Shown: in pieces, positions 42,601 to 48,732 of the stretch | How positions within the stretch are numbered: position 1 is the stretch's first letter | Layout of the letters: every line of letters starts with the position of its first letter | DNA from: Acidobacteriota bacterium | GTDB lineage: Bacteria; Acidobacteriota; Vicinamibacteria; Vicinamibacterales; CAVVIG01 | Reading direction: 5' to 3' | Assembly (NCBI GenBank): GCA_025463215.1 | Contig: JAOBWF010000139.1 | Location: forward strand, 1-48,732 | Length of the DNA stretch: 48,732 bases | Notes under the pieces: generated by a model | The model's input: the letters and a program-made list of their open reading frames with translations, nothing else | Database searches by the model: none | Told to the model about the DNA's origin: nothing | Program-made: the position numbers and the translations under genes

Positions 42601-42804
42601 ATGACCCCCTGCGTCGAGCGCTGCGTGCTGTGTTGCAGCCCGCAGATTGCTGTCGCGCTCGAGGGGGCGCGGCTCGTGACTACTGCGTGTCAGACATGCG
42701 GCGCTGTGGTGCTGATCGAATTCGACCCGCCGGACACGCCTGGGTTGCGCGGCCGCATCGAACTGCTCGTGACCCCCACCTCGGCGCGCGTCATCCACAA
42801 CTGA
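42601..42804 (+). CDS. Small Cys-rich (zinc-ribbon-like) protein, antisense to a receiver gene
   Basis: A 67-residue frame with cysteine clusters CVERCVLCC and CQTC about 24 residues apart, followed by LIEFDPPDTPGLRGRIELLV. The composition looks natural. Its 3' half runs antisense to the low-complexity C-terminal tail of the receiver at 42690-43172, so only one of the two frames need be constrained there. No strong ribosome site. Confidence 0.4.
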   Translation: MTPCVERCVLCCSPQIAVALEGARLVTTACQTCGAVVLIEFDPPDTPGLRGRIELLVTPTSARVIHN

Positions 42805-43172
42805 ATCGCCGCCGCCACGAGGTGTTGTGGCAGGAACGGCTTCACCAGGACGTGATCGGCCCCTGACGCGTGGGCGCGGCGCGCGGCCCATTCGTCGGCC
42901 GCGAGGATCAGCTTGCGCGTCGGTGCAGTACGGGGATGTGCAGCGAGGCACTCGCACAGTGCCAAGCCGTCGACCCGCGGCAGCCGTGCGTCGGCGACGA
43001 CCAGGGACGGCGGTGTGCGGAACACGAGGGCAAGTGCGGCCACGCCGTCACCACACTCGAGCACCTCTTCCGCATAGGGCTCGAGGATCGTCCGGTAGAG
43101 GGCACGCAATCCTTCGTCGGGATCGACGATCAGGACCGAAGGCAGGAGCTCGCGGGCCTCTGTGTCGCGCAT
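42690..43172 (-). CDS. Single-domain response regulator (CheY-like receiver)
   Basis: A 160-residue receiver with a full active site: acidic residues in LIVDPDEG, phospho-acceptor D61 (LVVADARLPRVDG), and Lys in VLVKPFLP. No output domain; the last 30 residues are Ser/Pro/Gly-rich and may be unstructured. Likely shuttles phosphoryl groups or sets the activity of the neighbouring kinase. Closely similar to the Glu-bearing receiver downstream, so the pair probably arose by duplication. Confidence 0.88.
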   Translation of the reverse strand: MRDTEARELLPSVLIVDPDEGLRALYRTILEPYAEEVLECGDGVAALALVFRTPPSLVVADARLPRVDGLALCECLAAHPRTAPTRKLILAADEWAARRAHASGADHVLVKPFLPQHLVAAAIQLWMTRAEVGVTSSSMRPRNPGVSGGSNSISTTAPHV

Positions 43173-43258
43173 CGACAGACTGTGCCATGCGCCGCCGACC
43201 CGGACTATTGGGGGGGACCCTCGGTCCTCTAGGGATTACTGGAACGACATGACGTGAC

Positions 43259-43918
43259 TCAGGCGTCCTGCAACCAACCCTGCAGTAACGCGTAGCGCAC
43301 GATATCGATCCGGCCGCGCAAGCTCAGCTTGCGCATCGCATTCGCTTTGTGAACCTCGACCGTCTTCACGCTGATGTCGAGCTGGGCGCCGATCTCCTTA
43401 TTGCTGTGGCCGACCGCGATCAACCGCAGCACTTCCGCCTCGCGGCCCGTGATCGTGGCGACGACCTGGACCCCCTGCCGCGCATGGCGCGTCATGAACG
43501 CGCCGGCAACGCGCGCGGTGAGTGCGGAATCGAGATATCGCTCTCCCAAGGCGGCGCTGCGGATCGCGCGCAGCAGCTCCAACGGATCGCTTTGCTTCAA
43601 GACGTACCCGGACGCGCCGGCGCCGAGCAGCGCCTGCACATACGCATCGTCGCTGTACCGGGTGAGGATCACGATCGCGAGCGTGGGCATCACCTCGAGC
43701 ATCGCGCGGGACGTCTCGAGACCGTTCATCTCCGGCATCGAGACATCGAGCACCGCGACGTCGGGACGGGGCGCAATCGTGCGCACGTATTCGACGGCGG
43801 TCCGGCCGTTGCGCGCGTCGGCGACGACGGTCATGTCGGGCTGGCCGTCGATCAGCAGCCGCAGTCCCTGGCGCACGGTTTCGTGGTCATCGGCGAGGAG
43901 GACGCGAATGCGGCTCAT
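43259..43918 (-). CDS. LuxR/NarL family response regulator
   Basis: A 219-residue regulator: receiver about 4-120 with the acidic pair LLADDHETV, phospho-acceptor D58 (VAVLDVSMPEMNG) and K in GYVLKQSDP, and a GerE/LuxR helix-turn-helix about 150-212 (LTGREAEVLRLIAVGHSNKEIGAQLDISVKTVEVHK with Ile before TGREAEVL). The start overlaps the stop of the large kinase (ATGA), so it is the cognate output of that HisKA_3 kinase. Confidence 0.94.
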   Translation of the reverse strand: MSRIRVLLADDHETVRQGLRLLIDGQPDMTVVADARNGRTAVEYVRTIAPRPDVAVLDVSMPEMNGLETSRAMLEVMPTLAIVILTRYSDDAYVQALLGAGASGYVLKQSDPLELLRAIRSAALGERYLDSALTARVAGAFMTRHARQGVQVVATITGREAEVLRLIAVGHSNKEIGAQLDISVKTVEVHKANAMRKLSLRGRIDIVRYALLQGWLQDA

Positions 43919-46900
43919 TCTGTTGACCCTCTTGACGCGCGCAGGGTGACGGGTTGCCGCAGGAAGACCGTGCTCCCCTTGCCTGGGGTCGACTCGATCT
44001 GGAGCGTTGCGCCCGTGACGGCTGCCCGCTCGCGCATGCCGGCGAGGCCGACGCCTCGGGCGGCCAGTTCCGGATCGGACGGATCAAACCCCACGCCGTC
44101 GTCCTCGACCACGAGCGACACGAATCCGTCGCGTTCCTCGAGGATGACGTCGACGCGCGCCGCGTGCGCATGCTTGACGATATTGTTCAGCGCTTCCTGC
44201 GTGACGCGGTAGAAGGTGACCTCGGCGTCGCCCGACAGGTCGCCCGGCTGAAAGCCGATCGTCCGGAACTCCGCGGCGATGCCATGATGGCCCGACCACT
44301 CGTTGACGAACCGCGGCAACGCCGCCAGCAATCCCAGATCGTCGAGCACTGCCGGACGCAGCTCCCACGCCAGGAAGTCGAGCTCGGCGTCGATATCGCG
44401 GGCGAGCCCGGCCGCGCGCGTCAGGTTGTCCTCGAACGCCTCGTCCCGCTGGTCGCGAATGCGGTCGAGCGTCAGGCGCAGCGCGGTCAGCTGCTGCCCG
44501 ACCTGATCGTGCAGGTCGCGCGCGATCCGGGTGCGCTGTTCCTCCTGCGCGGTGACCAGGCGGCGCATCAGGTTCGTCACATTCTCCTGCGCCGCGGTGC
44601 GTTGTGTGACTTCCGACTGCAGCTCCTCGGTGCGCTGTTCGACCCGTACTTCGAGCGTGCCGTAGGCCTCGACCAGCTGCAGCTCGGCTTCGCGCTGTGC
44701 GGTGAGGTCGCGCGCGATCTTCGCGAACCCCAGTTCGGCGCCGTCGCCCAGTCGGGTGGTCACGCCGCTGCAATATAACCGCGATCCGTCGCTGCGCACG
44801 TGATACCGCTCGTCGCTGGCGCGGCCCTCCGTGAGGGCGGTCTTCAGTTCGGCTTCGAACGCCCCCGTCGCGCGATCCTCTGGGGTGAACAGGATCGCGC
44901 CGCTCCGTCCGAGAATATCGGCCGCGGTGTAGCGGAACATCCGCTGCGCGCCCGCATTCCACGTGTCGATGTTGCCTGCACTGGTCATCGTGAAAATAGC
45001 ATAATCGACGGCGCTTTCGATCAGCAGCCGCAGCCGCTCTTCTCCCGCCTTGGCGCGGGCTTCGATCTCGCGGCGGTGCGTGATGTCGACGAAGGTCATC
45101 ACCACGCCGTCGATGCGATCCTCGCTGGTCCGGTACGGCAGAATCCGCATCAAATACCACCGCCCGGTGCGGCTCTCCAACTCGCGTTCGCACCGCTCGA
45201 GCCGTTCCAGCACCACGTTGATGTCGTCTTGAAGCTGGTCGTACACCAGGACGCTCGTGATGTCCGAGAGCTTGCGGCCGATGTCCCCAGGGAGCAGGTT
45301 GAAGACCTCGCGCGCGCCGCTGGTGGCGAGCTTCACGCGCATCGCGCGATCGAGAAAGATCGTCCCGATATCGGTCGCGTTGATGAAGTTCTTGAAGTCG
45401 TTGTTGGTGAGCCCGAGCTCTTCGATCTTGATCTTGAGCTCCTGGTTGACGGTTGTCAGCTCCTCGTTGACCGACTGGAGCTCCTCCTTGCTGGTCTCGA
45501 GCTCCTCAGCGGCCGACCGGAGCTCCTCGTTCATCGCCTGGAGCTCTTCGTTCGAGGCCTTCGCCTCCTCGACCTGGCCTTCGTACTGCTCGATCGTCGC
45601 GCGCAGCTGCGTGCGCATGTGCGACAGTTCGTCAGCCATGTCGTCCCCGACAGCCGGCGCCAGGCTGCCGACGGTGACCACCGGATCGGCGCTGCGCCTC
45701 TGACCGCCGCCGTCCATCGAGAACAGCACGAGCAGATAGCCGCGCGGCGGGTCGTCCTGCCGCAGCACCGGCCGGACGACGATGCGAACGGTGCCGCCGC
45801 CGCGCTCGCCCGGCAGGACGATGCGCGGGACCTCCACCGCTGTCCGCGCACGGGTCGCCTGATGAACGGCGCGGAGCAGATCGACGCGCAGTTCCGGGAT
45901 GATCACCTTGCGCAGATCGCGCGACGGCTCGCCGGCAGGTACCGCCAGGAACCTCACCGCCGCTTGCGAGACGTGGACGATCTGGTCGTCCTCGGTGACG
46001 ACCAGCGACGGCCCGCCGTACTCGTCGAGCAGCCGCTGGTGCAGGTCCGCCGGCGAGATGCGGTCCTGCGGCAGCGCGTGCGTCGCCCGCGGGCCCACGG
46101 GAACGACATCGCGGGGCGCATGGGTCATCGCCCGCCCCGGCCGTCCACCGACCAGGCGGCTCTCGAAGATGTGCGCGCCCTTGTCCGCGGCGACGAACAG
46201 ATCGTCCGCCGTCTCGGCGGTTTCGGACGTACCCAGGAAGAGATAACCGCCGGGCCGCAACGCGAAATGGAACGTCTCGAGCACGCGCGCCTGCACCGCC
46301 CGGTTCAGATAGATGAGCAGGTTGCGGCACGTGATCAGATCCATGTGCGAGAACGGCGGATCCTTGATCAGGTTGTGATGGGCAAACACCACGAGGTCGC
46401 GCAGGTTGCGGCCGATGCGGTAGCCGTGGCTGCCGCTCGGCTGCAAATAGCGGCGCAGGAGCTCGGCTGGCACGTCGGCGACGTCCGCTTCGGTGTAATG
46501 GCCATCGCGGGCGCGCGCCAGCGCGGCGGCGTCGAGGTCGGTGGCAAACACCTGAATCCGCGGCGGCTCGGCATGAGTGGACGCCGCCTCGGCGAGCAGC
46601 ATCGCGATCGAGTACGCCTCTTCCCCGGTCGCGCAGCCGGCGATCCAGGCGCGCACGAAGTCGCCGCTCCCCTTGTTGTCGAACAGCCGCGGGAGCACCT
46701 TCGCCTCCAGCGCGCTGTAGGCGCCCGCGTCGCGAAAGAAGTGCGTGACACTGATCAGCAGCTCTTTCATCAGCGCGGCCGGCTCCGCGGGGGTCTCGCG
46801 CAAGAACGTCTCGTAGTCCTCGTGCGTGGCTTGCTTGTGCAGCGCCATCCGCCGTTCGATCCGCCGCAGCACGGTCGCCGGTTTGTAGTTGGAAAAGTCG

Positions 46901-47601
46901 TGCCCCGTACGCACGCGGAGCGTGGTCAGAATCTGCGCGGTCACGCCCGCCGGCGGCGTCGTCAACGCGGGGCGGGTCCCATGTTTCCGGTGCTGCTGGT
47001 AGCCGACGATCGCCTCCGGCGCCTGCGCAACCGGGAGCACCAGATCGACCACGCCGGTGCCGACGGCGTGATTGGGCATGTCGCCGTACTCGGCCTCGCG
47101 CGGCTCTTGCGCAATGACCAGTCCCGCCGCTTCGTTGATCCGTTTGATGCCGTTCGAACCGTCGGCGCCGGTCCCCGACAGCACGACGGCGACCGCATTG
47201 GAACCGTGCGACTCGGCGAGCGTTCGAAAGAACACATCCACCGGCGACCGCCGCTCCTCCGGGGTCTCCATCGGCGTGACGGTGACGGATCCATCGATCA
47301 TCCGCAGGTTGCCCCTGGGTGGGATGACATAGACATGGTCCGGCTCGAGGGGGATCGCGGTCGTCACCACCATCACCGGCATCACCGTTGCAGTCTGGAG
47401 CACCTCAGCCAGGCGGCTTTCGTGGTCCGGCGACAGGTGCAGGATCACGACGTACGCAATGCCCGCGTCGGTCGGCGCCTTGGCGAAGAAATCCTTGAGC
47501 GCCGTGATGCCGCCTGCCGACCCGCCGAGGCCCACGACGATCATCGAGCCGTCGGACGAGGGAAGCGGGTACGAATCGTGCGCGTCGTCTGCGGCGGCCA
47601 T
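43915..47601 (-). CDS. CheB-CheR-PAS-histidine kinase fusion protein
   Basis: A 1228-residue cytoplasmic signalling protein. Order: CheB methylesterase about 20-200 with S28 (GLGGSAGG), H55 (LHLSPDH) and D147 (GTGADGSNG), lacking the usual receiver; CheR methyltransferase about 225-485 with AGCATGEEAYSIAML and NLLIYLNRAVQ; a PAS-like region about 520-630; a coiled coil about 655-730 built of EEL repeats; a PAS about 735-845; a PAS about 855-975; and a HisKA_3 kinase (phospho-acceptor H1031, ARDLHDQVGQQL) with HATPase_c (ALNNIVKHAHA, DDGVGFDPSD, GVGLAGMRERA). AGAGG precedes the ATG. No transmembrane segment or chemoreceptor methylation target is visible, so the CheB/CheR parts may modify or sense something other than MCPs. 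Paired with the LuxR regulator. Confidence 0.94.
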   Translation of the reverse strand: MAAADDAHDSYPLPSSDGSMIVVGLGGSAGGITALKDFFAKAPTDAGIAYVVILHLSPDHESRLAEVLQTATVMPVMVVTTAIPLEPDHVYVIPPRGNLRMIDGSVTVTPMETPEERRSPVDVFFRTLAESHGSNAVAVVLSGTGADGSNGIKRINEAAGLVIAQEPREAEYGDMPNHAVGTGVVDLVLPVAQAPEAIVGYQQHRKHGTRPALTTPPAGVTAQILTTLRVRTGHDFSNYKPATVLRRIERRMALHKQATHEDYETFLRETPAEPAALMKELLISVTHFFRDAGAYSALEAKVLPRLFDNKGSGDFVRAWIAGCATGEEAYSIAMLLAEAASTHAEPPRIQVFATDLDAAALARARDGHYTEADVADVPAELLRRYLQPSGSHGYRIGRNLRDLVVFAHHNLIKDPPFSHMDLITCRNLLIYLNRAVQARVLETFHFALRPGGYLFLGTSETAETADDLFVAADKGAHIFESRLVGGRPGRAMTHAPRDVVPVGPRATHALPQDRISPADLHQRLLDEYGGPSLVVTEDDQIVHVSQAAVRFLAVPAGEPSRDLRKVIIPELRVDLLRAVHQATRARTAVEVPRIVLPGERGGGTVRIVVRPVLRQDDPPRGYLLVLFSMDGGGQRRSADPVVTVGSLAPAVGDDMADELSHMRTQLRATIEQYEGQVEEAKASNEELQAMNEELRSAAEELETSKEELQSVNEELTTVNQELKIKIEELGLTNNDFKNFINATDIGTIFLDRAMRVKLATSGAREVFNLLPGDIGRKLSDITSVLVYDQLQDDINVVLERLERCERELESRTGRWYLMRILPYRTSEDRIDGVVMTFVDITHRREIEARAKAGEERLRLLIESAVDYAIFTMTSAGNIDTWNAGAQRMFRYTAADILGRSGAILFTPEDRATGAFEAELKTALTEGRASDERYHVRSDGSRLYCSGVTTRLGDGAELGFAKIARDLTAQREAELQLVEAYGTLEVRVEQRTEELQSEVTQRTAAQENVTNLMRRLVTAQEEQRTRIARDLHDQVGQQLTALRLTLDRIRDQRDEAFEDNLTRAAGLARDIDAELDFLAWELRPAVLDDLGLLAALPRFVNEWSGHHGIAAEFRTIGFQPGDLSGDAEVTFYRVTQEALNNIVKHAHAARVDVILEERDGFVSLVVEDDGVGFDPSDPELAARGVGLAGMRERAAVTGATLQIESTPGKGSTVFLRQPVTLRASRGSTE

Positions 47602-47636
47602 CTATAACCTCTGGTGATGCATACAGGAGTCCGCTG

Positions 47637-48644
47637 GTGAGCCTCTCGAATTCACGTGTCATCGTCATCGGCACATCGGCCGGCGGCCTCGACGCCCTGC
47701 GGACACTGATCGCGGCGCTGCCGCCGAACTTTCCGGCGCCGATTGCGATCGTGATGCATACCGCACCGCAGTCGCCGGGCGTGCTGGCGGGGATTCTGGC
47801 GCGGATCGGACGGCTCCCGGCCGTCAACGTGACCGGCGTCGAACGTCTCACCCCCGGTACGATATACGTCGCGGCCCCCGATTGCCACATGGTGATCGAG
47901 CCCGGCCGCATCCGGGCGACGAAAGGCCCGAATGAAAACCGGTTCCGCCCGGCGATCGACCCGCTGTTCCGATCGGCCGGGCAAGTCTACGGACCGGGCG
48001 CGATCGGCGTCATCCTGACGGGCAACCTCGACGATGGCACGGTCGGCCTGTGGACAATCAAGCGCCTGGGCGGGATCGCCATCGTCCAGGATCCCGCCGA
48101 CGCGCTCTGTCCCTCGATGCCGGCAAGCGCGCTGAGTCGGGTGGACGTCGATCATCAGGTACCGCTGACCGAGGTCGCGCCGCTGCTGGTGAGACTCACA
48201 GCCGAAGTGCCAGACGCAGGAGAATTTACCGTGTCCGATGAAATCCGGATGGAGATCGATATCGCGAGCGAACGCCATCCGCTGGAGGCCGGACTCGAGC
48301 AGGCGGCGGATCCATCGCCGTACGCGTGTCCCGAGTGCCATGGCGTGTTGCTCCAGGTGAAAGGGGACGGACCGGTACGGTTCCGCTGCCACACCGGGCA
48401 TGCCTACTCGGTCGGCAGCCTGATGGCCGAGGTCGACGAGAAGATCGCCGAGGCGCTGTGGAACGCGATCCGTACGCTGGAGGAGGCCGCGCTGTTGCGT
48501 GGGCGGCTGTCGGCGCTGCTCCCGCCGCACGCTGCGGGGAACGGCAACCGGAAGGGGGAGATCGAAGAGTCGAGGCGCCAAGCCGACGCGATTCGCGCCA
48601 TTGCGCGCGAACGGGCGCGGTGGCACGACGGCCACAAGGAGTAA
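47637..48644 (+). CDS. CheB-like protein-glutamate methylesterase
   Basis: A 335-residue stand-alone CheB catalytic domain (about 8-190) without receiver: S in IGTSAGGLDAL, H in VMHTAPQSPG and D in TGNLDDGTVG form the expected triad. A C-terminal extension holds a Cys/His cluster (CPECHG, CHTGHAYS), a probable metal-binding knuckle, and a helical region ending at residue 335, as in CheB proteins that accompany CheB/CheR/kinase fusions. GTG start with AGGAG 7 bases upstream. Divergent from the fusion kinase with only 35 bases between starts. Confidence 0.9.
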   Translation: MSLSNSRVIVIGTSAGGLDALRTLIAALPPNFPAPIAIVMHTAPQSPGVLAGILARIGRLPAVNVTGVERLTPGTIYVAAPDCHMVIEPGRIRATKGPNENRFRPAIDPLFRSAGQVYGPGAIGVILTGNLDDGTVGLWTIKRLGGIAIVQDPADALCPSMPASALSRVDVDHQVPLTEVAPLLVRLTAEVPDAGEFTVSDEIRMEIDIASERHPLEAGLEQAADPSPYACPECHGVLLQVKGDGPVRFRCHTGHAYSVGSLMAEVDEKIAEALWNAIRTLEEAALLRGRLSALLPPHAAGNGNRKGEIEESRRQADAIRAIARERARWHDGHKE

Positions 48645-48732
48645 CGGCGCCGCGCGCCATACGCGCGACGCCTTGGTTCGTCCATTCAGTCGCGTTCGTG
48701 CGCCGCGCCGCCGCCTTCGCGCGCCGGTTCGG

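Noticed and set aside
44800..47607. 935-residue plus-strand frame opposite the CheB-CheR-kinase gene
   Set aside because: Long but purely a complement of the kinase gene codon bias; the minus frame has full catalytic motifs.

Overview
The window is GC-rich, densely packed bacterial chromosome of a Gram-negative type: it has two tripartite RND efflux systems with TolC-like outer-membrane channels, lipoproteins and Lgt. Gene content (GntA/YqcI-like, DUF1989, Mn-catalase fusion, CheB/CheR/kinase fusion, a short interspersed 'GGCTTCAGGCCTGC' palindrome) fits an Acidobacteriota-like soil bacterium, perhaps of the Vicinamibacteria. That placement is inference from style and content, not from a marker gene. 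No rRNA, tRNA, CRISPR array, intact insertion sequence or phage gene was seen.

Layout. 57-1709: SulP anion transporter. 1710-2880: gene-poor stretch with a decayed coding remnant and weak small ORFs, then a DUF1569 protein. 3418-9718 (minus): padR - tolC - RND permease - MFP efflux operon whose permease is cut by two in-frame TAG codons five codons apart. 10127-10867: secreted DUF1775 protein. 10875-16539 (minus): a second, intact MFP - RND - TolC operon. 16791-20798: small membrane protein, Lgt, a divergent ArsR - SRPBCC - VOC operon with a clear operator palindrome, a tiny membrane ORF, and a zinc-ribbon - lipoprotein - cold-shock set. 21067-25071: zinc-ribbon ORF, a sensor kinase and its probable response regulator arranged tail to tail with overlapping 3' ends, then an HtrA-type protease. 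25092-28467: TreZ trehalohydrolase, divergent from a manganese catalase fused to a DUF892 ferritin-like domain.

28637-40500 (minus) is a tightly packed block of eleven genes, most joined by 4-20 bp overlaps. In order of transcription: PLP-dependent decarboxylase, YqcI/YcgG (GntA-like) protein, DUF1989 protein, GH2 beta-galactosidase, galT, galK, glycosyltransferase, UDP-galactopyranose mutase, a GH1-RmlD fusion and a DUF4380 mutarotase-like protein (ten polypeptides, one of them a two-gene fusion). The lower part can release galactose, activate it, and convert it to UDP-galactofuranose for transfer. The upper three genes look like a compact small-molecule (amine / N-hydroxylated or guanidino compound) module of unknown product and are the most promising candidate for an undescribed system. 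A divergent membrane glycosyltransferase and a small membrane protein follow.

41844-48644 is a signalling hub: two paralogous single-domain receivers (one with Glu in place of the phospho-acceptor Asp and a C-terminal zinc ribbon), a LuxR-type regulator, a 1228-residue CheB-CheR-coil-PAS-histidine kinase fusion, and a divergent CheB-like methylesterase with a C-terminal Cys-rich tail.
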